Below, piece after piece: positions 15,103 to 21,896 of a DNA stretch of 22,229 bases (position 1 is the stretch's first letter; every line of letters begins with the position of its first letter). The position numbers were made by a program, and so were the translations under genes. The stretch is taken from contig JALHTV010000243.1 in NCBI GenBank assembly GCA_022866005.1, positions 1 to 22,229 on the forward strand. The letters are read 5' to 3'. Under the pieces are notes generated by a model that was given only the letters and a program-made list of their open reading frames with translations, was not told where the DNA came from and did no database searches. The stretch comes from Phycisphaerae bacterium (GTDB lineage: Bacteria > Planctomycetota > Phycisphaerae > SM23-33).

Positions 15103-15972
15103 ATGGGCACGACCATGGCCTGCATCGCCGGGGAAGAGGTTTACCGCCAGTGGGAGGCCGGCGGCATCTCCGGCCAGCGCCTCGGGGCGCAGAAAACCCC
15201 CTTCGGGCCCAGCGCCGAGATCTTCCTGGTCCCCAGCGCCCAGGGCGATGTCTACCTCATGCCCCGCTACGGGATGGACCTGGCCAAGACCGCCCCGCAC
15301 CGGGTGAATTACCGGGCCAACCTCTATGCCCTCAAGGACTTGGGCGCCGAGAGCATCCTGGCCTGGGGAAGCGGCGGGGCGGTGACGCACAACATCGCCG
15401 TCGGCGACCTGGTGGTGCTGGACGACCTGATCGACCAGACGTACCTGCGGCCCAAGACGTTCTTCGAAGACTCCCCGCTGGGTTTCCTGCGGCAGTTCCC
15501 GGTGTTCTGCCCTGCGCTGCGGCGGGCGGTGGGCGCGGTGCTCGGTGAGATGAAGCTGGTCCACCAGGCCGGCGGCACGGCTGCGGTGACCGAAGGCCCG
15601 CGCCTGGAGACGCCCGCGGAGGTCCGCCAGCTCGCCAGCCTCGGCGCCGAGGTGGTCACCCACAGCTTCGTGCCGGAGGTGTTCCTGGCCAAGGAGCTTC
15701 AGATGTGCTACGCGGCCATCTGCTACGTGGTGAACTACGCCGAGACGGGCAGCCGCCATCGGCCGTTCTCACCGGGGGCGCTGTTTGGCGGGCTCACGAC
15801 CCCCTCCGACGGGGAGCGCCTGGCCGGGGTGGTGGGGGCGATGAGCCAGATCGTCTCCAACGTCGTCGCGGCCGTCGCCGCCGGGGGCAAGAGCTGCGAG
15901 TGCGACAAGACCATGAGCGCCAACATCCGCCAGTACCGCCTGCCGGCCGACTGGCACAAGTGGTTCGCCTGA
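15103..15972 (+). CDS. MTAP/PNP-family purine nucleoside phosphorylase, altered active site
   Basis: A 289-residue member of the trimeric nucleoside phosphorylase family that includes 5'-methylthioadenosine phosphorylase. VNYRANLYALKDLGAESILA (68-87), GDLVVLDDLIDQT (101-113), FCPALRRA and EGPRLETPAEV (164-174) give a clear alignment. Key positions differ from MTAP. The N-terminal glycine loop GGSGLY is AGEEVY (9-14). The phosphate His of PRHG is Tyr (Y56). The MT pair near the ribose is HS (187-188). The purine-binding TDYD is VNYA, with N211 and A213 in place of two Asp. Asn at that site is typical of enzymes that act on 6-oxopurines. The reaction may thus be on inosine, guanosine or methylthioinosine, or lost. 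The ATG at 15103 was chosen by its GGAAGGAG site. Confidence 0.8.
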   Translation: MGTTMACIAGEEVYRQWEAGGISGQRLGAQKTPFGPSAEIFLVPSAQGDVYLMPRYGMDLAKTAPHRVNYRANLYALKDLGAESILAWGSGGAVTHNIAVGDLVVLDDLIDQTYLRPKTFFEDSPLGFLRQFPVFCPALRRAVGAVLGEMKLVHQAGGTAAVTEGPRLETPAEVRQLASLGAEVVTHSFVPEVFLAKELQMCYAAICYVVNYAETGSRHRPFSPGALFGGLTTPSDGERLAGVVGAMSQIVSNVVAAVAAGGKSCECDKTMSANIRQYRLPADWHKWFA

Positions 15973-16000
15973 GGTCAACGAGCAGACAGCCCAGGGGCAC

Positions 16001-17179
16001 TCACATCGCCTGACGCAGCACCTCGGCCAGAACCTCTGGCGACAGCTTGACAGGGTTGTAGCGCATGGAGTTGGACTTGCGGGCCAGGGCGACCATCGCG
16101 GGGATGTCGGTGCTCGCCAGGCCGAATGTCCCCAGCCCTGGGATGCTCAACTCGACCGCGAGGCGCTGGATGAACTCCAGGCCACCATCGACGGCCTGGT
16201 CGTCGGGCAGATGCGGTTTGTCCACCAGCGCCCTTCCGACGGCGGCGTAGCGGGCCAGCGCCGGAGGATCGGGCGATTCGGCCCGCAGGGCGGCGACGTT
16301 GGCGCGCATCACGTGCGGCAGCAGGGCGGCACACACCACCCCGTGCGGGATAGGGAAGCTCGCCCCCAGCACCGCGGCGAACCCGTGCACCGCGCCCAGG
16401 GCGGCATTGGTCAGCGTCTGCCCGCTCCACATCGCCGCCAGCGCCATGCCGTCGCGGGCCTCGGCGTCGCCGCCGTCACGGTAGGCCCGCAACAGGCACC
16501 GCCCGGCCATGCGGATGCCCGCCAGGGCCAGGGTGTCGGTCATCGGATTGGCTCCGGTGGACGTGGCCGACTCGATGAGCTGGCACAGCGCGTCCATGCC
16601 CGAGGCCGCGGTGACGGCCGGGGGAGTGCCGGATGAGAGATGCGGGTCCACCACGGCCAGGCGGGCAAGCAGGTGTGCGCTGCGGATGCTGGCCTTGAAG
16701 TGCCGCGGCGGGTAAGCGACGACGGAGTTCCACGTGACCTCAGCCCCGGTCCCGGCCGTGGTGGGGATGGCGATCCACGGGGCGGCGGGGCGGGTGATCT
16801 TTCGGCCGGCCCCGACGACCTCCATATAGTCCAGCGCGCTGCCGCCGCTGGTGAGCAGGCCCGCGACGGACTTGGCCGCGTCGATGGCGCTGCCCCCGCC
16901 CAGGCCGATCACACCGCTGCAACGCTCGCCGCGGGCGAGTGCGGCGGCGGAGTCTACGCTCTCGACGGTCGGCTCGCCGCGCTGCGGCGTGCTGACCACG
17001 CGCAGCCCGGCGGCCTCCAGAAGCCCGGTCAGTTCCTCCAATCGCCCGCCGGCGGTCGCGGAGGGGCTCACCACCGCCAGCACCGACGGCCCCAGCCCCT
17101 CGGCCAGCTCGCCGATCCGCGCGAAGCAGCCCCGCCCAAAGACGATCCGCGGCACGGTGACGAACTGGAAGGTCGTCAT
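16001..17179 (-). CDS. Iron-type alcohol dehydrogenase
   Basis: A 392-residue group III (Fe-type) dehydrogenase using NAD(P). GLGGGSAIDAAK at 92-103 is the dinucleotide-binding loop and PTTAGTGAEVT at 139-149 the phosphate-side loop. In the metal site D196 (GMDAL), H265 (GAVHG) and H279 (IPHG) are present, but the usual second ligand His is Gln (Q200 in DALCQLIES), so metal binding or substrate may differ. The substrate is not evident. The start lies 16 bp after the stop of the ABM-domain gene, so the two form a two-gene operon. It is convergent with the phosphorylase gene, with only 28 bp between stops. Confidence 0.88.
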   Translation of the reverse strand: MTTFQFVTVPRIVFGRGCFARIGELAEGLGPSVLAVVSPSATAGGRLEELTGLLEAAGLRVVSTPQRGEPTVESVDSAAALARGERCSGVIGLGGGSAIDAAKSVAGLLTSGGSALDYMEVVGAGRKITRPAAPWIAIPTTAGTGAEVTWNSVVAYPPRHFKASIRSAHLLARLAVVDPHLSSGTPPAVTAASGMDALCQLIESATSTGANPMTDTLALAGIRMAGRCLLRAYRDGGDAEARDGMALAAMWSGQTLTNAALGAVHGFAAVLGASFPIPHGVVCAALLPHVMRANVAALRAESPDPPALARYAAVGRALVDKPHLPDDQAVDGGLEFIQRLAVELSIPGLGTFGLASTDIPAMVALARKSNSMRYNPVKLSPEVLAEVLRQAM

Positions 17180-17195
17180 GGGGCCACCGGGCGAG

Positions 17196-17498
17196 CTACG
17201 GCCCTTCCCCGAAGAACAGGCTGTGGTGTTTGATGCCCACCCGCGGCTGGGCCATCCAGTCGGCGACCGTCTGCTTCCAAGCGAGGTAGTGGCGGGTCTG
17301 CTGGTGGGCAGTGAAGTCGTCCTGGCTGCGGTAGGCCTCGTAGAGCAGGAACCGCGCGGGGTCGTCCTGGCCTTGCAGGACGTCGAAGCGCAGGTTGCCC
17401 GCCTCTTTCCGCGTGTGGCGGGCGTTTTCCAGCGTGGCCTGGATGAACGGCTGGAGGCAGTCGGGCTTGACGAACACGGTCACGGCGACGACGTACAT
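17196..17498 (-). CDS. ABM-domain antibiotic biosynthesis monooxygenase-like protein
   Basis: A 100-residue protein of the dimeric alpha+beta barrel type. YVVAVTVFVKPDCLQPFIQATLENARHTRKE, then GNLRFDVLQGQDDPARFLLYEAYRSQDDFTAHQQTRHYLAW in shorter blocks, matches the ABM family (LsrG, YgiN and relatives), cofactor-free oxygenases or isomerases of small carbonyl or quinone compounds. The start at 17498 has AAGGAGAG eight bases upstream and gives the usual family length; longer in-frame extensions have no support. It is followed closely by an iron-type alcohol dehydrogenase, which suggests joint processing of a small carbonyl metabolite. Confidence 0.88.
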   Translation of the reverse strand: MYVVAVTVFVKPDCLQPFIQATLENARHTRKEAGNLRFDVLQGQDDPARFLLYEAYRSQDDFTAHQQTRHYLAWKQTVADWMAQPRVGIKHHSLFFGEGP

Positions 17499-17628
17499 GG
17501 CCGCTCTCCTTGCAGGTCGTTGCACTCGACGCGTCAGTGGACGCTCAGCTAGCATGCCACTGCCCACCGCCCGACGCAAGGCCGCGGCGCCGGATCGTGT
17601 CGATGAACACCGAGCTTGGAATCGACGA

Positions 17629-17637
17629 TGGTACAAT
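17629..17637 (+). promoter_or_regulatory. Extended -10 promoter of the TIM-barrel gene
   Basis: TG-G-TACAAT forms an extended -10 with no good -35. Transcription would begin near 17644 and leave a leader of about 20 nt that contains AGGA before the ATG at 17664. Confidence 0.5.
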
Positions 17638-17663
17638 AGGTGAAGAGCGCTCAGGATAAGTCT

Positions 17664-18524
17664 ATGTCTCCCGCCGGTGGCCCGACGTCGTTGATCTCCC
17701 TTGGCCGATGCGAGGTCTCGCGCCTGATCGTCGGGCACAACCCGCCCTGCGGCAACAGCCACCTCAACGAGCAGCTCAACGAGGAGATGGCGGCCTATTT
17801 CACCACGGCCAACGTGCTGGCCCTGTACGGCCGGGCTGAGGAATTGGGCCTGCGGGCGCTGGTCATCCGCGGGGACTATCGCATGCTGGAGTGGCTGGAG
17901 CTGTACCGCCGCGGCGGCGGACGGATGAACATCATCGGCCAGACCGCCAGCGAGATGCACGACGTGTTCGCCAACATCCGCATCCTGGCCGCGGCGGGCG
18001 CAGCGGCGGTCTACCACCACGGCACGGCGACCGACGAGTTCTGGCAGCAAGGCCGCATCGACGACTGCCTGCCGTACCTGAAGTGCATGCGCGACTGCGG
18101 CGTGGCGGTCGGGCTGGCCACGCACATCCCCGAGGTGATCGAGCACGCCCAAGCCCGAGGCTGGGACGTCGACTTCTACCTGGCCAGCCTCTACAACATC
18201 TCGCGCGTGCCGCGGGAATCGCTCCTGGTCACCGGCGACGCGGGGGCCTACGCGCGCGAACCGTACCTGGAAGAAGACCGCCGGCGGATGCTCACCGTCA
18301 TCCTCGCGACGCCCAAGCCGGTGCTGGCCTTCAAGGTCCTCGCGGCCGGGCGGCTGTGCGGCTCACCCGACACCGTGCGGAGCGCGTTCGTGGACGCCTA
18401 CAGCAGCATCAAGCCCACCGACGGCGTGATCGTGGGCCTGTTCCCCAAGCACTTCGACCAGGTCCAGGCCGACCTGGAACACGCCACCCACGCCTGCCGC
18501 CAGCCCCCTAGCGCCGGCCGCTAG
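17664..18524 (+). CDS. Conserved TIM-barrel protein, aldo/keto-reductase-like
   Basis: A 286-residue protein. It begins ISLGRCEVSRLIVGHNPPCGNSH, the form seen in a group often annotated as aldo/keto-reductase-like in planctomycetes and related bacteria. Alternating beta strands and helices follow: ALVIRGDYR, NIIGQTA, AAAVYHHGTATDE, GVAVGLATHIPEVIEHA, VDFYLASLYN, LAFKVLAAGRL and DGVIVGLFPKH at the end, an eight-strand barrel order. The last motif resembles the phosphate-binding end of AKR barrels, but the Asp-Tyr-Lys-His catalytic tetrad is not clear, so activity as a reductase is doubtful. The ATG at 17664 was chosen over a GTG at 17640 by its AGGA site and the promoter position. No function is assigned. 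Confidence 0.8.
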   Translation: MSPAGGPTSLISLGRCEVSRLIVGHNPPCGNSHLNEQLNEEMAAYFTTANVLALYGRAEELGLRALVIRGDYRMLEWLELYRRGGGRMNIIGQTASEMHDVFANIRILAAAGAAAVYHHGTATDEFWQQGRIDDCLPYLKCMRDCGVAVGLATHIPEVIEHAQARGWDVDFYLASLYNISRVPRESLLVTGDAGAYAREPYLEEDRRRMLTVILATPKPVLAFKVLAAGRLCGSPDTVRSAFVDAYSSIKPTDGVIVGLFPKHFDQVQADLEHATHACRQPPSAGR

Positions 18525-18548
18525 CCCGGCGGGCCGGAGTAGGTGTCC

Positions 18549-18589
18549 GGAGGAAAAGGGGTCGGAGGAAAAGGGGTCAGGAACCTTTT
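18549..18589. repeat. Tandem GGAGGAAAAGGGGTC repeat with inverted arms
   Basis: The 15-base unit GGAGGAAAAGGGGTC occurs twice head to tail (18549-18563 and 18564-18578). The second copy continues as AGGAACCTTTT, so AAAAGG (18569-18574) and CCTTTT (18584-18589) can pair around nine bases. It lies between two convergent genes. From memory, AAAAGGGGTCAGG-type motifs often flank REP-associated (IS200-like) transposase genes, but no such gene is here. Confidence 0.6.
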
Positions 18590-18626
18590 CTTGACAACCT
18601 ATGCCCGGCGGGTGGCGAGTGAGGGT

Positions 18627-19412
18627 TTAGGCCCTGGGTGGGGCGGTGGGGCGGTCGTGGGTGTCGGCGACGCGGCGGATGCGGTCGCGGATGGCCGCGG
18701 CCTCCTCATAGCGTTCCTCGGCGATGGCCTTCGCCAGGGCCCTCTTGAGCTTGACCAGCGGGTCCACCGGCATGTGGGATTGGACCTCCCCGGCCAGCTC
18801 CGTCAGGATCGCCAGCTCCGGAGACTGCACGATGGCCTCCTCCTGGCCGGCGGTGGTGAAGTAGTCCTTGATCTCCTGGACGCCCCGCTCCACGGCCGCG
18901 AAGGCCTGTGTGCTGCGCCCGGCGGCTAGGTGCCCCTGACAGCGGGCCCTGGTCCGCATCATCATGATGTACGGCCGGTGCAGCTCCATCGCGACGCGGT
19001 CGCCGGCGGCCGCCGCGTGAGCAGCGCAGAAGTCCAGCAGCCGGAGGTTCCGCGTGGTGTCGCGCTCGACGGCGGGGAAGTCCTCCAGCACGAACTCGGC
19101 CACGTAGCGGTGGTAGTACAGCAGCCCCTCGGCCCGCAGCAGCTCGCAGGCGTCCCCGTCCACCTGGAAGCCCTCGTCGCTGCCGCGTTGCTTGCGGTAC
19201 AGGTCGCGCTGCTTCTCGTAGTAGTCCAGCAAACTCTCGCAGCCGTTGGGCTGGGCGCCGTCGGGCCGGCCGGAGACCTCCATCTGGAGCAGGCCCAGGT
19301 CCAGGCGGAGCTGGATCTTCTCCTGCCCGTCCAGGCCGCGGATCCGCCGGGCGGTCAATTGCCCGGGCTGGTAGGGCCAATCGCTCAGGATGCCGGAGAT
19401 ATCGACCGTCAT
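18627..19412 (-). CDS. UVR-motif (UvrB/UvrC domain) protein
   Basis: A 261-residue protein whose C-terminus (217-249, DPLVKLKRALAKAIAEERYEEAAAIRDRIRRV) is a textbook UVR motif, the helical hairpin by which UvrB binds UvrC and which also occurs in McsA and ClpC-type proteins. Residues 1-60 form a beta-rich segment (QEKIQLRLDLGLLQMEV) and 60-200 are a helical region (YEKQRDLYRKQRG, LLRAEGLLYYHRYVAEFVLEDF). The CXXC zinc motifs of McsA are absent. A role in repair or as an adaptor is inference from the motif. The ATG at 19412 lies about 11 nt after a -10 box, so the leader is only about four bases; no Shine-Dalgarno is seen. Confidence 0.82.
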   Translation of the reverse strand: MTVDISGILSDWPYQPGQLTARRIRGLDGQEKIQLRLDLGLLQMEVSGRPDGAQPNGCESLLDYYEKQRDLYRKQRGSDEGFQVDGDACELLRAEGLLYYHRYVAEFVLEDFPAVERDTTRNLRLLDFCAAHAAAAGDRVAMELHRPYIMMMRTRARCQGHLAAGRSTQAFAAVERGVQEIKDYFTTAGQEEAIVQSPELAILTELAGEVQSHMPVDPLVKLKRALAKAIAEERYEEAAAIRDRIRRVADTHDRPTAPPRA

Positions 19413-19422
19413 GGTTTCTTGA

Positions 19423-19451
19423 AGTCTAGGGCCGCCGGGCGCCGGATGCAA
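19423..19451 (-). promoter_or_regulatory. Promoter of the UVR-motif gene
   Basis: On the minus strand TTGCAT (19451-19446) and TAGACT (19428-19423) are separated by 17 bp. Transcription would begin near 19416, four bases before the ATG at 19412, which predicts an almost leaderless message. Confidence 0.6.
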
Positions 19452-19570
19452 AGGGCGCACCGTTGCCGCCAGTGCCCCAGAGGTAATACGCATCGGCCCC
19501 GATCTTGTTGCACCTGTCGGCCATTGCCCCGCGCGGCTTTCAGGGGACTTTGCCACCCCGCCGGCGGCCG

Positions 19571-19960
19571 TCAGGTCCGCGCCAAGTCGCGGCAGGCGGC
19601 GCAGCGGCCATACAAAACCAGATCGTGGGCCTCCAGGCGGAAGCCCCTGGGCACCAGGGCACGGAAGCCGCCCGGGCAGCCCTGGACGTTGAAGACCCGC
19701 CGGCAACTGCGGCAGCGGAAGTAGTGGTGGTGGCCGGTGCCGCTCAGTTCGTAGCGTGGCGGGGCGCCCGGAATCCGCACGCAGGTGACCACGCCCGCCC
19801 CCAGCATTGCCCGCAGCCCGCGGTAGACCGTCGCGATGCCCAGCTTGGTGCAGCGCCGGCGCGCGGCGGTGAGGATCTCGCGCGGCAGGAGGGGCTTGCC
19901 CGCCCGGCCCAGGGTGCGGGTGATGGCGTCCTTCTGCCTGGTCCTGCGTTCGATGGTCAC
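19571..19960 (-). CDS. Fur-family metal regulator, Zur-like
   Basis: A 129-residue repressor of the Fur family. The recognition helix is LGIATVYRGLRAMLGAGVV at 40-58. The metal part has H77-H79, CRSC (C83, C86) and GRCAAC (C120, C123), the two CXXC pairs that hold structural zinc in Fur/Zur/PerR proteins, and H112 before the second pair. It diverges from a znuACB-type operon with a palindrome between them, so zinc (or manganese) is the most likely effector; Zur is inferred from context, not from a Zur-only residue. The GTG at 19960 was chosen because it is the first in-frame start after the predicted transcription start and gives the usual family length. A TTG at 20029 would lie upstream of the promoter. 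Confidence 0.88.
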   Translation of the reverse strand: MTIERRTRQKDAITRTLGRAGKPLLPREILTAARRRCTKLGIATVYRGLRAMLGAGVVTCVRIPGAPPRYELSGTGHHHYFRCRSCRRVFNVQGCPGGFRALVPRGFRLEAHDLVLYGRCAACRDLART

Positions 19961-20002
19961 AGGGTCAACGGGGCCTTGACGAATCGGCCGCTCCCGCCTA
20001 CC

Positions 20003-20008
20003 ATTATA
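20003..20008 (-). promoter_or_regulatory. -10 box of the Zur-like gene
   Basis: TATAAT on the minus strand, consensus. The -35 region (TTGATA at 15 bp or TTATTG at 18 bp) falls inside or next to the palindrome at 20012-20029, so the repressor could block its own promoter. Confidence 0.6.
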
Positions 20009-20011
20009 CAG

Positions 20012-20029
20012 TTGATAACCGGTTATCAA
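20012..20029. promoter_or_regulatory. Zur-like operator palindrome
   Basis: TTGATAACCGGTTATCAA is a perfect 18-bp palindrome in the divergent space between the Fur-family gene and znuA. Its TGATAAC/GTTATCA halves resemble Fur/Zur-family boxes. It covers the -35 area of the repressor promoter and lies about 64 bp before the znuA start, so one site could control both directions. Confidence 0.75.
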
Positions 20030-20092
20030 TAAGCCATTCTACACTGGCCGACGGTCAAGACCCCCCCCGCCCGCTCGGGGGAGGACCAAGGG

Positions 20093-21109
20093 ATGCAGGA
20101 CATGACTCGAATTCGCATGCTCGCCCTGGTGACGGCGGCCCTGCTGGCTGGGGTCGCAATGGTCGTGGCAGAGGAGGGCGCCACGCAGCCGACCCAGCCG
20201 GCCGCGACGGGCCCGGCGACCTCGGCGCCGGCACCAGTGAGGCTAAAGGTCCTGTGCAGCACGTTCCCGATCTACCTGTTCACCCGCAACGTGGTCGTCG
20301 GCAGGGACAACATCCAGCTCGACCTGCTGCTGCCGGCCGGGGTGGGCTGCCCGCACGACTATGTGGTCATGACCAAGGACATGCAGACCCTCGCCGCGGC
20401 CGACGTGCTGATCGTCAACGGCCTGGGGATGGAGGAATCCCTCACCAAGCCCCTCAAGCAGGCCAAGGCCGACCTGAAGGTGATAGACTCCTCGGCGGGC
20501 CTGACGGACCTGCTCCCGCTAGCCGGCGAGGAGCATCATCGTGACCAGGCCGAGAAGGAGGAGCACAAACAGGACAAGCGCCCTCCCAATCCGCATCTGT
20601 TCGCCAGTCCCCGCCAGGCTGCCCGGGTCGTGCGGAACATCGCCGAGGCCCTGGCCAGACTGGACCCCGCCGGCGCCTCGGTGTACCGCGCCAACGCCGC
20701 ATCCTACGCCGCCCGGCTGGAGAAGCTGGCTGAGGAGTTCACGGCCCTGGTCGCGACGCTGCCCAATCGCAAGATCGTCACCCAGCACGCGGTGTTCGGC
20801 TACCTAGCCCGCGACGCGGGGCTGGAGGTCGTCGCCGTCACCCAGGCCGAGCCCGGTCAGGAGCCGGCCGCGGCGGAGATGATCGAGCTGGTGGCGACCA
20901 TCCGGCGGACCGGTGCCGCGGCGGTGCTCACCGAGCCGCAGTACCCCAGCAGGGTGGCCGCCACCATCGCGCGCGAGGCCGGCGTGCCCTCAGGGGTGCT
21001 CGATCCGGTGGCCAATGGTCCCTCGGACGCCCCGCTGGACTATTATGAGAAGGTGATGGCCACCAATCTCAAGACGCTCAAGGAGCTGCTGGGCCCCAAG
21101 GACCGCTAG
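20093..21109 (+). CDS. znuA: Zinc/manganese ABC transporter substrate-binding protein
   Basis: A 338-residue periplasmic metal-binding protein of the cluster A-I family. A signal peptide covers about 1-26 (MLALVTAALLAGVAMVVA), with no lipobox Cys, then a Pro/Thr/Ala-rich linker to residue 49. The expected metal ligands are H88 (PHDY), H168 (NPHLF, in place of the usual NPHxW), H232 (TQHAVFGYL) and an acidic residue E281 (LTEPQY). A short His/Glu-rich loop at 146-161 (EEHHRDQAEKEEHKQDK) is typical of zinc-specific ZnuA. It begins a three-gene run and is one base from the ATPase gene. GGGGGAGG lies upstream of the ATG. Zinc is preferred because of the loop and the Zur-like regulator. Confidence 0.9.
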   Translation: MQDMTRIRMLALVTAALLAGVAMVVAEEGATQPTQPAATGPATSAPAPVRLKVLCSTFPIYLFTRNVVVGRDNIQLDLLLPAGVGCPHDYVVMTKDMQTLAAADVLIVNGLGMEESLTKPLKQAKADLKVIDSSAGLTDLLPLAGEEHHRDQAEKEEHKQDKRPPNPHLFASPRQAARVVRNIAEALARLDPAGASVYRANAASYAARLEKLAEEFTALVATLPNRKIVTQHAVFGYLARDAGLEVVAVTQAEPGQEPAAAEMIELVATIRRTGAAAVLTEPQYPSRVAATIAREAGVPSGVLDPVANGPSDAPLDYYEKVMATNLKTLKELLGPKDR

Positions 21110-21110
21110 C

Positions 21111-21896
21111 GTGGCAACCGCCCCTCAAGTCGCCGTGGAGTTCCGGGACGTCACGGTGCGCGTCAACGGCCTGACCATCCTGGAGCAGGTCAGCGCCCAG
21201 GTGCCGCGCGGCAGCGCCACGGCCATCATCGGGCCCAATGGGGCGGGCAAGACCACGCTGCTGCTGGCCCTGCTGGGGCAGATCCCTTACGACGGGCGCA
21301 TCGCCGTCCATCCGCTGCGCCCGGGCCAGGCGGTGCGGCTGGGGTACATGCCGCAGAGGCTGGACTTCGACCGCGGCATGCCGCTGACGGTGATGGAGCT
21401 GATGACGATGGGCCACCAGCGCCGCCCGCTGTGGCTGGGCCGATCGCCCAAGGCCTGCCGCGCGGCGCGCGAGGCGCTGGCAGCCGTCGAGGCCGAGCAC
21501 CTGGCCGCCCGGCCCGCGGGGGCGCTGTCCGGCGGGGAGCTTCAGCGCGTGCTGCTGGCGCTGGCGATCCGCCAGGAGCCGGAGAGCCTCATCCGCGACG
21601 AGCCGGCGGCGGGCGTGGACGTCGGCGGGGAGAACCTGCTGTGCGAGCTATTCGACCGATTGCGGATCGAGCGCGGCTTCACGCAGATCATCGTCACGCA
21701 CGACCTGTCGGTCGTCACCGCCCACGCCACTGACGTCATCTGTCTCAACCGCCGCGTCACGGGCTGCGGGCCGGCGCGGACGACGCTGACCGAGGGCGTC
21801 CTGGCGGCGACGTTCGGCCTGCACCTGGGCCTGGCCGACATCCAGGCGGCACGGAACGGATTCGCCGCAGGGCCGCAGGAGCACCGCCATGATTGA
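21111..21896 (+). CDS. znuC: Zinc/manganese ABC transporter ATP-binding protein
   Basis: A 261-residue ABC ATPase that powers metal import with ZnuA and ZnuB. Walker A is GPNGAGKTT at 41-49, the Q-loop YMPQRLDF at 79-86, the signature LSGGELQRV at 139-147, and the switch His is H197 (VTHD). Walker B reads SLIRDEPAAGVD (159-170); the residue before the Asp, normally hydrophobic, is Arg (R162), which is unusual, while the catalytic D163 and E164 are kept. The GTG start at 21111 lies one base after the znuA stop, and the end overlaps the next start by 8 bp, which indicates translational coupling. Confidence 0.92.
   Translation: MATAPQVAVEFRDVTVRVNGLTILEQVSAQVPRGSATAIIGPNGAGKTTLLLALLGQIPYDGRIAVHPLRPGQAVRLGYMPQRLDFDRGMPLTVMELMTMGHQRRPLWLGRSPKACRAAREALAAVEAEHLAARPAGALSGGELQRVLLALAIRQEPESLIRDEPAAGVDVGGENLLCELFDRLRIERGFTQIIVTHDLSVVTAHATDVICLNRRVTGCGPARTTLTEGVLAATFGLHLGLADIQAARNGFAAGPQEHRHD

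Noticed and set aside
17499..18152. Long N-terminal extension of the ABM gene
   Set aside because: It overlaps the TIM-barrel gene on the other strand; the ATG at 17498 has a good ribosome site and gives the family length.
18514..18537. CCGGCC/GGCCGG hairpin at the end of the TIM-barrel gene as terminator
   Set aside because: Long loop, no T-run, and such pairs are frequent by chance in DNA of this GC content.
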